This document shows positions 1 to 11,657 of a stretch of DNA of 64,000 bases, piece after piece. A program made the translations under genes and the position numbers. The notes under the pieces are model-generated. The model worked only from the letters and a program-made list of their open reading frames with translations. It made no database searches and was not told the DNA's origin. Position 1 is the stretch's first letter. Each line of letters begins with the position of its first letter. Origin of the DNA: Ilyonectria destructans (lineage: Eukaryota; Ascomycota; Sordariomycetes; Hypocreales; Nectriaceae); the NCBI GenBank assembly GCA_020740775.1, contig JAHEWK010000017.1, positions 124,001 through 188,000 of the forward strand, read 5' to 3'.

Positions 1-142
1 GCCGAAACACCGCCGGACCAGCAGACCGGGTGCACATAAAAGATCTGTCAAGCCGAGCTTGTATGGTTGACACTCTCTGACGTTTTTCCACACTATACTT
101 AAAAACCACCTAGACCAAGTCTAATAATACCCAGATTTGGCA

Positions 143-1408
143 ATGTCTCAAAGTACTTTCATATCTCAGTTTGCATTGTACCAAACTTGCCGCGATCTCG
201 ATGCTCAGGTCAAGCTTTATACAGAGTATGGCTTTGTACTCGACGAGGGTTACGATGCACTTGAGAGTCTGTATTCCCTCGGAAGATGACTAGACATTCG
301 CCTTCAAACGTTGCTGGTGGTATAAGGCTTGAGGCTGACCATGACTTTCAAAGGCATTCCCGACGAGTACTTCGCGGCCCGAGGCGTATCAAAATCGGAC
401 CTGGTGAAAACTAAGGCTCTCAAACTACCGGCTGATCCATATATGCATCTCGTTCTCAACCAATTCAAGAAGCCAAAAGTTGGCCCGCAATGGCCTGCCC
501 CGTATGATCAACTCGGATCCCGAGCCCATGCCTTCTTGGTCAAATCACTCGACGCTGAAATGACACGTATTGCGAAAGATTTCCCCAAGATCAAGATTCT
601 TCATGGTCCATTTAGCATCAATCGCAAATGGGGCAAGACAACTTCAGCACTTATGCTCGACCCTGAGGGTAGTTTCTTTGAACTGATTGAAATCGACCCG
701 AGCGGATCCTACTTTTCAAGGGAGCTGAAGGCCCCCTCTCCAGATGAAAAGAGCTGGTTGCATTTCATGTACAACTCGGAGGACGTTACAGACACACTGC
801 CATTCTATAGAAGTTTCGATCTTTCACACGACAACAGAGTGGATTTTCGTGACGGTATTGGCTTTTATCCATACACCTTGGAGAAATTTTCCAAAGAACA
901 TGAAGATGCCATGTCTATGGTAATGGATACCAATCTTAACGTTGAATTTCTTCGAAACCTCAACGACCCCAGTAATATGCACCTCGAACTGTGCGTATAC
1001 AAAAAGGGTAAGACAATTCTACCTCGAGGGCAGCGCTAACCCTCAGTACTGTGCTTTCGTCCCACATATTTTCTCTTCCTCGGGTTAACATCCGTTTCTT
1101 CGGCAGGTTCATTGAAAGACCCAGATACTGCTCCCGTCTGGCCCCAGAAGGGCATTTCTCGCTTTTGCTTCAGGACAGCGACCAAAGACCAGGATCTCGA
1201 GCGGTCAATCCGCTGTGGCCACAAGATTCTCATCCCGGATAATAAAAGTAAGCACTATCTTTTATTGACACCAACCATATCTTCTAACCAAAACCCAGTT
1301 TGTGTTCACTGGGGAGATTCGGAATATTACTACTTTGCCGACACTGATGGCAATATCGTGACGTCCGAGCAATGGCATCATTGGGGATTCTTTGGAGCAA
1401 AGACGTAA
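143..1408 (+). CDS. VOC (glyoxalase/extradiol-type fold) protein, possibly inactivated near its N-terminus
   Basis: Reads as a two-module VOC-fold protein with beta-strand/loop motifs such as SALMLDPEGSFFELIEI and, near the end, YYYFADTDGNIVTSEQWHHW. Start ATG at 143 follows a CA-rich leader. Two introns are well supported: 1008-1106 (GTAAGA..GGCAG) and 1248-1298 (GTAAGC..CCCAG); both splices keep frame. The odd part is between codons 49 and 61. The start frame has a TGA at 287 and a TAA at 323, yet the translation around them still looks coding, as expected if CGA and CAA became stops by C-to-T change. A weak in-frame intron (about 267-353, GTCTGT donor) could instead remove both. The substrate cannot be told. 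It lies in the same orientation as the P450 downstream. The family call is fairly firm; whether the gene works is open. Confidence 0.6.
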
Positions 1409-3075
1409 TTCATAGCATTCCAGGTTGGGCCAGAAGGCACTGGAGCGGGGACCATTGGATTGGTCCGTGGGTTCAACACCAAGGAAACTATATCAGAGGG
1501 GGGTCTCACAGCCTGATTCAACATCATGATGACTTTCAGCATCAGCAGACAGTTGGAAGGAACGAGACCTCCCTGTCAGTCTGATCATACAGATCTTTAT
1601 TTTCTTTGGCGTCTCTATTTTCCTAGCCATACAGCTATTCCAAAATCACCCTCTGTCTCTTCTCTTGATCCAAGTCCGCGAGCCCGATCCGCTGTGTCCC
1701 AGCTTCTTAGATCCTAGGTTGCAAGCAACCTCTGATGCCTTGCCAAAAGACGCACCTAGGATCCGCCTGGCCACGTTGTCTAATTAGATGCTTTTACTTG
1801 CTATAGCTAGCTTTTGAGCCTGTCTGCGAAACAGGTGGTCAAGCTCATAAGCTGCTGCAGCCGGCCTTGAGAGGGCCGGCTAGCTATTTGGGTGTGGTTT
1901 TCCTTCTTCGTCCCCTTGGGTCGTTTCAGCACAGTCTCCTGATCTTCCGACAGAACCTCTATACTGTACGAGTTTGAGTTGGAATTACGGATACAGATAG
2001 AGACTCGATTTATCGCCTTACATGTCTTCTTAAGCATTATTTACTCACAAGAGGTGAAATTGGCCGTAATAAGGCATATGCTGGGGTGTCACTTGCAGAG
2101 CAGGGGTCTTAGGATTACGTATAGAAGGGTTACATCCTGCAGGGGTAGACACAGCGAAGGCAACAGGAATAGCCTTCGTACTGATCTAGATCAATGGCCC
2201 CGAATACACGTAATATCTGATGTCTGACAGGAACCAGCTGCCAGGACGTTTAGTAGGCCGCGATGCTCAAAGATTTGCAACGAAGATCAACAATCAGAAA
2301 GAGGGCAGTGATAATTATCGATCGGTGCCAGTATTTTGACAATATAGTTTTTATTATCGCTGAATGATCCCTTCTTCTTTATCAATCGGTGTGTGTGCGC
2401 TAACTACGACCAAGAGCAAAGGTTGCTAGCCCTTGCCCACATTGTGCTTCTTGCGTTGATGTCGGCAACTGGCATTTCTGTCAGTCCTCCAACATGTAGC
2501 GCCCGTATGAATCAAGTTGGTTGCTGGTTACGTGGGAAGGCCCACTGACATTCGAACACTGAAGGCGCTCCAGGACCTAAATTGAGAACCACTTGACGTC
2601 GAGAGCAGGTGATGGAGAAATTGTAGAGATCGCAGCCCCAATAAAATCATCAATAGTCGAACGGCAAGAGTAGATCTTGAAGTGTCGTGATTATACGATG
2701 GTGCTTCAGGGTGACCATTACTCATCAGCCTAGACTTGGTCATTCAAATTCTACACTCTTGCTGACAGTAGCCGCCCGAGACGCACAGGATCGTAGACAG
2801 ACCCACAAAGAGTAGAAATGTACGACCGTATGGTCTGGCTTTACATTAGTCTTTCGAAACCGAATGGGGCTGAGCTTCTCGTAGACCGCCACAATTATTA
2901 ATCTGACCCTATCAAGCTAAGTTCAGGCACAAACTTGAAGAAAAGGGATTTACCTTCTGGGATTGCCTTTCTACACTTTGTGTTTTGTTGAAGCAATTGA
3001 CCCGTGTATGAATACTCAAGGTCTGACTTGCCTTTCGTCGGTGCACTGATCGTTATAGCCACCGAGCTGTAATCC
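1409..3075. other. Intergenic stretch without a supported gene
   Basis: About 1.7 kb where all reading frames are short and show no family motifs. A small perfect hairpin sits at 1859-1881 (AGCCGGCC, 7-nt loop, GGCCGGCT). The right end presumably holds the P450 promoter, but no clear TATA box is visible. Confidence 0.5.
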
Positions 3076-4860
3076 ATGGCTCTTCTCACAATGTCTCTTG
3101 CCGGCGACGCATATTTGCGTGCAGTACTCGTTTTGGCTCTCTTCGGACTGGCCGCTTGGCTGTTTTATCCAAAGAAGCGGTATCCTGACGCACCATGGTT
3201 GCGAGTCTCAGCGAAGCCTGGTACTCTCGGGCGACTAGAAGACCTTACGACCTTCGTGAAAGATCCCATGGCCATTTTAAACGTCGGGTGGGAGCGATAC
3301 TCTAAACGCGGACTCAACTACATGCTGTATACGCCCGAAGGACCACGCTACATTGTAGCCCAGAAATATTTCGACGAATTAGTTCGAGCTCCAGACACCC
3401 ACGTCAGCGCTTTGGCTGCCAGCAACACAGTGAGTAGAGAGTCAATCTTTCCACTCTGGAGTTGATCGCATTACATCCATCGCCTAGGCTAATCAACGAG
3501 GACAGTTTATGCAAGTCAGTCACACACTTCACGACATCGTTGCCGTGGATCAATATCACTTTGATCTACCCATCAAGAAGTCACTGACTCAGGCTCTGGC
3601 TCCCAAGCTTCCTGACATCGTTGAGGAAGGCAAAATGGCTATAGACGAGTTTATAGGTCCCGCAAAAGGTCAGCATTTTCTTTCCCCCAACTACACAAGC
3701 TTGTCGTTGACGTAAATATGAAGATTGGGCGCCTCTCAATGGATTGCAAACGTGTTTCGATATCGTCACTCGAACTGCCAATCGACTGCTGTTTAACATA
3801 CCGCTGACTCGCAACAAAGAGTTCCATAAACTCTCTATCGACTATACCTACATCATGTTTGGAGGAGCTGATACGATCAGAAAATGGCCAGATATCTTGA
3901 AGCCACTCGTGATGTGGTGGTCAACGGAATTATACAAAACCCAAGCTGTTGCTCGAAAACTCCTCATGCCATTGTTGGACGAACGTGTGAAGGGGGAAAA
4001 GGAGGCCCGTGCTAAAGGCACTGCGAAGACGCGAGAGAAAGAAGACGATATGGTTCAATGGATCTTGGACTATTCGAGCGATGAGGAACTGGTACCCAGT
4101 CGATTGTTCTACCGGATGCTACATATTAACGTTGCCGCTGTACACACAAGCAGTGGCACTTGTGCCGAGGTGCTCTATGCCATTGCGATATTTCCGCAGT
4201 GGCAGGACGAGTTGCGAGAGGAGATCATCGCTATTTTTCGCCAGGAAGGAGGTTGGTCCAAGCAAACGCTGACTTTCCTCAGCAAGATGGACAGTTTCAT
4301 GACCGAGTGTACGCGGATTCAACCAAACGCTGCTTGTAGGTTCTCCGAGACTATTTGGTCCCCCTTGAAGATTCCGCTCAGCTTGATGATCTGACTGGAC
4401 TATAGTAAAGAATGCTCGTATTACTCTCCAAGACTGGAAGTTCAAGGACGGGACCAAGGTTCCCAAGGGCACCCACATATTCACTAACCAGATAGCCTAT
4501 CACATGGAAGAATCAACCTTTGAGCATCCGAATACTTTCGATCCATGGCGGATGCACAAGCTAAGACAGCGAGACGGGCAGGGCGCCAAGCATCAATTTG
4601 TTATGTCGAGCGACAAAAACCTTCATTTCGGGCATGGCAAACACGCTTGTCCTGGACGCTTTTTCGCAGCCAACGAGGTCAAAACGTTGCTGTCGCTTCT
4701 TCTGATGCGCTTCGACATACGAATTAGGAATTTGACCTGGTCAGATATCCGGCGCGGACTACCATATGCGGTCAGTCGGAGCCCCTCGAACGAAGCAATT
4801 GTCGAATTTAAGGATCGTACGGAGAGAATTCCCGAGGACTTGGAGGCGTGCTTTCTCTGA
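3076..4860 (+). CDS. Cytochrome P450 monooxygenase, complete
   Basis: Heme-thiolate monooxygenase of the membrane-anchored microsomal type. An N-terminal hydrophobic anchor (about residues 10-30, AVLVLALFGLAAWLF) is followed by a basic/proline hinge. Helix I reads HINVAAVHTSSGT, close to the NFAAIHTS pattern of fungal ent-kaurene-oxidase-like P450s. The K-helix ExxR is ECTR (from 4299). The heme-ligand loop is FGHGKHACPGR (from 4628). Four exons, 3076-3429, 3506-3668, 3724-4335 and 4406-4860, join in frame to 527 codons, the normal P450 length; introns use GTGAGT, GTCAGC and GTAGGT donors. All key motifs are present, so it is probably functional. The cytochrome b5 and aldehyde dehydrogenase just downstream suggest an oxidation series. 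The substrate is unknown; similarity to gibberellin or indole-diterpene P450s is family-level only. Confidence 0.93.
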
Positions 4861-5576
4861 AATGTATGTAGTCGTAGGTAGTGTGGCAGTACAAAACAAC
4901 GACATACACAGTACCCATTGCCACTGCTACTCAATCACTTCGCCGAAGACCGAGAGTAGTTTGAGAATTAATTCAAACTTTGATACTGACTCTTACCTTC
5001 ATACTACTGCTATTCCCCATCCGTTTGCAGAATGCCTCTTGTGGTACAAGTTCTAATACTAACCCGGAACATCTAGGATCCAGGCAATGGACAGCTCAAT
5101 TGAATGAGACACCAAAAGTTCAGTTTCCTCATGACCAAGTCCAAAGATAATGAAGCACAGAGCCATGTTTACTAAGTATTATAAACCTCATCTAACCGTA
5201 TTTCCTACAGTGATAGCAAATGCCATCTTCCCTTACCCACACTCAGCATCTAAAACTCCATTCTGGCATAAACGATGCAGAGGCAGATCCGGGTTTAGAT
5301 CTACTTCCTCTATTTCACCTGTAGGAGGAGATCATAGATCCTAATCTTAGAGTATGGTCGGATAACTGCCAACCTGCTATTCTTAATTTGATCACTCCCA
5401 CCTAGGGACGCTCAGATAAATGCAGACATCTATCTCCACCCAGCCGTTAACCATATCGCAATCAGCAGGGAGACGGCTAAGACAGCTATTTTCGAGAGAG
5501 AGTTCGAATCCGACCGCTCGAGTTTCATAAACTCTGCCGATGAAGTTCGAGTATCCGCTTCCTAGAAACAACCTGA
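4861..5576. other. Intergenic region between convergent P450 and cytochrome b5 genes
   Basis: No coding signal in either strand. It probably holds both 3' ends. A short inverted repeat (AGTTTGA/TCAAACT) lies at about 4959-4980. A GTTCGAATCC string near 5505 resembles a tRNA B box but no cloverleaf forms. Confidence 0.45.
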
Positions 5577-6179
5577 TCAGTCTCTCTTCTTCGGTCTCAG
5601 TATTTCGAAAAAGAATATAGAACAGAACAAAGGAACTGCATGCATTGGAGCACTCAAGTCCGGCTGACTACTGAGCGATTTCTCTGGCATTGCCCAGTCA
5701 TGAGTACCGGCCTTAATGGCTGTCATCGAACCCGATGCCATTTGATTCTTGCGAGAAGTCAAGGAGATGGTATCAATAATGGAGAGGAACCCATAAAGGC
5801 AAGCAAATGAAACGTGGAATCCCACCATCTTGTCTGCTCTGCCAATCTTTAGGTCCTCCAAAAGAGTACGAGCATCGCTACTATGTCCCACGTCCTCAAA
5901 CGCGCTGGTAGCATCGACACCGACCTGTTCGAGTAGAGCGTCTGCTCCACCACTGTGCGATATCGAGTAAGCGAACTTGATCTACGACTGTGTGACTGTT
6001 GGAACAGTTGGGGGGGGATTCAGGTCAGGCCCAAGACAAAAGAACTCGTGAGATACATACGGATGATCTTCCATAAAGTCGCTCACATCATAGACATTGC
6101 CATGGAGAGCTATCCATATATCGCCCTTCCCCCAATGCTTCTTGATTTCTTCTGCCGATAAAACTTTGTCTTTGGACAT
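5577..6179 (-). CDS. Cytochrome b5, tail-anchored type
   Basis: Small heme protein that passes electrons to microsomal P450s and desaturases. Exon 1 (6179-6061) gives MSKDKVLSAEEIKKHW.. ending in DFMEDHP. Exon 2 starts at 5952 and completes the heme-binding HPGGADALLEQVGVDAT motif, with the second heme histidine in FEDVGHSSDAR. The splice (GTATGT..GCACAG) falls exactly inside HPGG, which makes the call firm. A 78-bp in-frame GT..AG segment at 5825-5748 is probably a second intron; with it removed the protein is 138 residues, normal for the family, otherwise 164. The C-terminus AVPLFCSIFFF followed by basic residues fits a short membrane tail. It converges with the P450 and lies 0.45 kb from the divergent aldehyde dehydrogenase, so it is a likely dedicated electron partner (inference). 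Confidence 0.9.
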
Positions 6180-6634
6180 TTTGTGTCAAAGATCCATGAG
6201 TCTCCCAGGTGATCCAACCTTGAGCGAGCACCTGACCCTTCGATAAAAGCAAAAGATGCTATATGAGTCGTGATACTAGGTCGTTCACCTGTTGGCCCAA
6301 AGCACTAACAGCTTGATTTGCGAGATCGTTATCCACGACTACAGCGCTAACAAGGGCCAAATCTCCTTCTCTCCGACCCGCCGAAAGACTGCCCTTTTCA
6401 TTATTGGATCCCACCCTAGCCTGCAAATGTACGTCGTTCAATACGATGCCAATTGGCCAGATCGTATTCAACGATATCTAATCCACTACTGCGTGTCGTG
6501 AATTTGGGCGCCAAAGACGAGAGCCTCCTCTTCCCAAGTATATTATTTGACGCATTTCCCTTCATTTTTATTTTGCTTCTCTTCTTTACATCGATTAACA
6601 CTGTTGATCCAGGCTCTCAGAATTCAACTCAGCC

Positions 6635-8301
6635 ATGGCCCTGTTTCAAGAAATTCAAACTCCCATCGTCGCCTATAAGCAGCCATTAGGACTGTGGGTT
6701 TGACAGCCTCTCAATGTTGCTCTGATAACAAACCGGCTGATGCTCCATTCTAGCTTCATAAACAACGAATTTGTGGCCGGCATTGAAGGAAAGACTTTCG
6801 AGTCTATCAACCCACACGATGAGAAAGTCATTGCCGTCGTCCATGAAGCGACCGACAAAGACGTCGATGTCGCAGTCCAAGCCGCTCGTAATGCATTTGA
6901 GGGGCAATGGAAAGTCGTTACCCCCAGTGGACGTGGATTAATGCTTTCCAAGCTTGCCGACTTGATCGTGCGTGACATACAGATATTGGCGGCTATTGAA
7001 GCCCTCGATAACGGCAAGGCTTTCACAATGGCTACGGCCGACATGGAATCAGCTGCTGGTTGTCTGAGATATTACGGCGGCTGGGCCGATAAGATCACCG
7101 GACAGACTATTGATACTGATGTCTCCTCCCTCACATATACGCTCCATGAACCTATTGGAGTGTGCGGTCAAATTATTCCTTGGAATTTTCCATTACTGAT
7201 GTTTGCTTGGAAAATCGGGCCTGCTGTTGCGACCGGCAACACTGTCGTCTTGAAAACTTCCGAGCAAACGCCGCTATCAGCACTATATACTGCACAATTA
7301 ATCAAAGAGGCCGGCTTCCCACCAGGGGTAATTAATATCATTTCGGGACTAGGGAGGGTAGCTGGAGCCGCCATGTCATCTCACATGGATATTGACAAAA
7401 TCGCGTTCACTGGATCAACTGCTGTCGGTCGTCAGATCATGCAAGCCGCAGCCAAGAGTAACCTGAAAAAGGTCACCCTAGAGTTAGGCGGTAAGTCTCC
7501 CAACATCGTATTCCCCGATGCCTCAATCGAGGACGCGATTTCCTGGGTAAATTTCGGCATCTACTACAACCACGGGCAAGCGTGTTGCGCGGGCTCCAGG
7601 ATTTTAGTCCACGAGGTCATCTACGAGAAGTTCATCGAGACTTTCAAAGCTCGAGCAGAGAAGAACAAAGTTGGCGATCCTTTTGCACCAGAAACGTTTC
7701 AGGGTCCACAGGTGTCGAAGTTACAATTTGATCGGATTATGAATTACATAGAACAGGGAAAGCAGGACGGAGCAACTGTCGTGACGGGAGGGGCGCGCCT
7801 TGGAAATCAGGGTTATTACATCAAGCCGACAATTTTCGCCAATGTGGCCGAACACATGAGTATTGCCAAGGAGGAGATCTTTGGACCTGTCTGCACGATT
7901 CAACCATTCAAGGACGAGCAAGAAGCCATACGATTGGCTAATTCATCCTCATATGGTAGGGTGAGCCAGCGCTGTTCTCGTACAAGCTAATTCTGGGATG
8001 TAGGACTTGCATCTGCCATACACACAAGCGACGTCAACACCGCTATCCGAGTATCCTCAGCTTTGAAAGCCGGGTGAGTCCTAAAGACAAATTTCCTGCC
8101 ATTCTCGAAAACTTTGAACTAATGTCCTTCGTATGATTCAGAACGGTCTGGATCAACAGCTACAACCTCGTTCACTACCAAGCGCCATTTGGCGGCTATA
8201 AAGAATCTGGAAATGGACGGGAGCTCGGCTCGTATGCCTTACAAAACTATACCGAAGTCAAGACAGTGAAATATCACTTAGGTGGGGCGCTCTTTGGATA
8301 G
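6635..8301 (+). CDS. NAD(P)-dependent aldehyde dehydrogenase, complete
   Basis: Oxidises an aldehyde to the carboxylic acid. Four exons (6635-6693, 6754-7955, 8004-8073, 8142-8301) join in frame to 496 residues, the standard ALDH length. The start at 6635 (CAGCCATGG) was chosen because the first splice joins GL to FINNEFVAG, a typical ALDH N-terminus. Visible motifs are the Rossmann segment [13 protein letters not shown], the cofactor loop FTGSTAVGR, the catalytic-glutamate box [14 protein letters not shown], the catalytic cysteine in [10 protein letters not shown], and EEIFGPVC. The C-terminal [14 protein letters not shown] box is present. No residue is missing. Its closest relatives by eye are fungal cytosolic ALDHs. 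It is divergent from the cytochrome b5 gene and probably acts on a product of the P450 (inference). Confidence 0.95.
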
Positions 8302-9050
8302 AGAAATCACCGGACGGGCTCGGGGAAACAAGCCTTCCGCAGCTACGTCTATATAGGCCTGATGTATTTAGAGAAATATTGTAACACACTCAACGTCGAC
8401 CATCTAGCAGATAGCCCACAGTAGCTACCTTAGTCATGGGCGAACATGAACCACAACATCGCTCTCCATAGCTACAGCCACAGTGTGAGCAGCTCTATCG
8501 GGCATACGTTCATCGTCATCTCGACCAGAGAATGTGTCATGACCTTGGGCTAAATTTAGCTATCTATAGCATTACTGAGATAGTAGGTCAGGTGTACCCT
8601 GTTGCAATTTTGCTCATAGAATTCAAGGCCCTATATCTACGAGTTGACGTTCGCCTAAATCAACTCTAGATTGATAATGATCCAGACATGCTTGAAGAGA
8701 AACTAGATGAACATATAGTATAAGCACAGACAGTCGTCGCAGAATTCGTATCAGTTTATATATATACACGCAATAAGATTAAAGTCGCAACCCTTATTTA
8801 TCCGCCTTGACTTCTGCGATCATTGACTATGGAATAGATGTAGAGATAAATCATTTACACTGCTGGCGTCTCTGTGCAGACACGCACAGTCGATGAGGCC
8901 ATCTCTACAGTCGTTCGAGTCTCCGCACTGTGTACGTATATCACAAAAGGACTCACACAAAACAATAATCAAGAACCACGACCACCAGGCGAAAGATCAA
9001 GCGCCATCGCGCCATCGCGCCATCAAGCACCAAAAGTGAGAGCTCCAAGC
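8302..9050. other. Intergenic, no gene seen
   Basis: AT-leaning DNA without supported coding frames. A short tandem repeat (CGCCATCG-type, three copies) lies at about 9001-9026, just before the reductase remnant. Confidence 0.4.
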
Positions 9051-9311
9051 TCATGACCAGACGTCTTCTTGATAGGCGCCGCTACTCTGCATGCTCTTGA
9101 CCGTCTGCTCGGCCTCCTTCTCGTCCACTCCCCGTTCTTGGGCAATGATCGGGCCTAGAACATGGCTGACTTCGCGCGCCATGTGAGTCGCACCACCGCA
9201 GACGTAAAAGTTAGCCCCTTTCTGAAGCAGCACGTTCACGAACTTGCTGTTTTCTTTCAGGAGGTGCTGCACGTAGACCTTCTCGGGCGTCTCTCGACAT
9301 CGGCGTGTCAA
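9051..9311 (-). pseudogene. C-terminal remnant of NADPH-cytochrome P450 reductase
   Basis: Only the last ~80 residues of a P450 reductase remain: PEKVYVQHLLKENS, then GANFYVCGGATHMAREV (the NADPH-binding YVCGDA-like segment, here GGA), and the family's terminal Y-x-x-DVWS ending. Full proteins are about 690 residues, with FMN and FAD domains that are absent here. Upstream in this frame (positions above about 9300) similarity stops and stop codons appear. The fragment therefore cannot work alone. It sits beside P450, cytochrome b5 and aldehyde dehydrogenase genes, so the locus may once have carried its own complete electron-transfer chain (inference). Codon quality of the remnant is still good, suggesting truncation by deletion rather than by RIP. 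Confidence 0.85.
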
Positions 9312-9781
9312 TCACCATCAGGAGCTTTGTCTCACTGCAAAAATGACCAACGTTTTTATCGCTAGAATGGGCTCTGTTTTCTAGAAAGTTCCTATCGATA
9401 TACGGCAGTCCCTAAACACCTATCTTGTCTCAGACAGCCCGGGCAGTTCTGCTCACAACTTAAATTTGTCAGACGCGGGGACAATATGCGAGGACAATCT
9501 CAGGCAAGCATCCTGTGCTAGAAGCCCCACACACACAGACCCGGAAAGTCCGCGGAGTGTATTTTAATGAAAGCCACGATTATGCAAGGTCGCACTTTAC
9601 GACAGTCCCCCGCGTTTAGCCTGGAGAAACTGGGGTGATCCTTGTTGCCCCGGGTATCCGAGCTGTAGCTTTTGCCTGGTCATTCACATTCCTGACCGAC
9701 TCGTCCGCCACGAGCGGTGCACACGCACCCCGGTTGACAATCGCACCATCACACTGTACAGAAGGCCAACGCCATTAGGCA

Positions 9782-11657
9782 ATGTCTGGCTCTCACTGGA
9801 AAGATCGGTTTAGCGAGAAACAGCTCGAGAAGAAGAGATTGAGTGATAAGATCAATCAGAGGCGGACGAGGCAGCAGTCGAAGCGCACCATTGCCGAATT
9901 GGAATGTCGACTACGCCTACTCCTTGAGGGTGAAAAGGCCACTCTCATCAACCAGATCCAACGCGACAATGCTCGTCTTCGCGTAAAGATATGGCGGTAT
10001 CGGTGCCAGATGGAGAACATGTTTAACAAAGGGAAAGATTGCTTGCAGCAGGATGACGGGGCATGGGGGGAATTCAACATCGCGATTACCACGCAGCCTA
10101 CCCGACAAGATATGGACGACCAGGACCTATCGATGGACCGCAGTGCGAATCATGATGTTGATTCTCCCCTGTCTGCGGAGCAAAGATGTGTCCAGTACCT
10201 GATGAAAATGGACTCGTCTCTTTTTGTCGAGCTTGCCAAACTGATCGGCCGTGCAGACGTCGTAGACGCGCAATTCGCAACAAACGAGATCCTCGAGTCG
10301 ATCATGGTGTGGAAGTCCAGTTTTGAGTCCCCTGAAAATGAGTTCACGGCAGTGCTTACACACTTTGCCCTTGATCAGGAACCATTCAATCTCATCACCG
10401 GTCTGTCTGCCAGCCACCACTGACAGCTATCCTCCACTGCTAACTATAACTTCCTAGAGAACGTCAAGCAGCAAGCACTTTCCAAGTCGCTCTTTCAGGA
10501 CATCATGGAGAATCTTCTGTACGGAGAGGAACACCCGCCCCGCCATCTACAGCTAGACGACATGATTGCCGAAGGCCAGATGCCAGAGACACAACACCAA
10601 CGACGAGCAATGGCTTATTGCGCGTATGAGTCGCTGCGGGCATGGAGGAAATGCTTTAAATCGAGCTTGGAGTATATAGCCATATTCTGGGCGCAGTACA
10701 GGTACTTCCTGGTACAGTGAACCTCCATGGACGAACTACGTTGCTACCGCCTATTCATGACACCTCTGATTTCCAACAGGTACTCGCGTTCCCGACAGCA
10801 GAAAACTTTTACAAATGTCCAATTTGGCGACGGCCGATCCCTGAACAATTCCGCCACGATCACCCCGGGGTCATAGACTTTATCATATGGTCAGCTGAAC
10901 CAGAAGGTCCTCTACATCCTCGAAAGTAGGAATGATACTAACCCGATCTCTGAAAAGGCCAAAAATCCGCGAGAAACTTTTGATCACTTGGCAACAATAC
11001 GACCTCCCCAGTCTCTATGTGTCTCTAGTCCAAAGCTTTGAGTTGAAGGGGTTTCAAGCGGACGCTGCAATGGTAATCATGCTTCAGTCGGACGCCGCTG
11101 ATGTGGTTTTGGACAAGTCGTTTGAACAGGCGATCAATGATGTCGGAAACTTCGTAGCAACATCCCCTCCTTTTGCAGATCGCTATCCAGATTTAGCAGA
11201 GGCAACTGTCACGGACTTGGTCATGTCTCCATCCTTACCTGATCCACAGTACGACCGCCCATGTCTGCGATACTCTTACAACTCCTTACGAAAGACCAGA
11301 TCCCAACAACAACAAAAACAAGGATACTTGTGCGAGGACCAGGCCCACACGTCCCCAAACGCGTCATCCAAACAGCAGTCTGAGTTAACCTCCGACTCGG
11401 CTTCTGATACAGCCCGGGATCAACTAGAGCTCCCTGAGTGCGTCTTGACCGAAATCCCAAGGTTGCTAGAAGGGGGGACAGCTTTGTCCACAAGTCAATT
11501 ACTACAGGAAATCTCTCCGGGCGTTGGCGACAAGTTCACTGGGGAATTCTCTGTGATTGACTTCTCGACCTTTCCAACCGCCTTCTCACTCAATTCAGAT
11601 GCGCAAGATTGGCCATCCGACATTTTCAACTTCGATTCGATGATGTCGCAGTCCTAG
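9782..11657 (+). CDS. bZIP-like transcription factor with DUF3425 domain (copy A)
   Basis: N-terminal basic segment (KKRLSDKINQRRTRQQSKR, residues ~17-35) runs into a short heptad-like helix (LECRLRLLLEGEKATLI). A DUF3425-type region follows (NLITENVKQQ, LAFPTAENFYKCPIW, HPGVIDFIIWP). Four exons, 9782-10400, 10458-10711, 10780-10889 and 10958-11657, join in frame to 560 residues. The C-terminal ~150 residues are Gln/Ser-rich and acidic, a plausible activation region. The basic region departs from the canonical N-x7-R bZIP spacing, so DNA-binding specificity is uncertain. A second gene of the same architecture lies 1.5 kb downstream. The position next to the P450 module suggests a local regulator (inference). 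Confidence 0.85.

Noticed and set aside
5490..5530. tRNA-like B-box string GTTCGAATCC
   Set aside because: No matching T-stem, anticodon arm or acceptor stem can be paired around it.
3076..9311. Gibberellin-type diterpenoid cluster
   Set aside because: The P450 and reductase remnant recall such clusters, but no terpene cyclase or prenyl synthase is present in the window.
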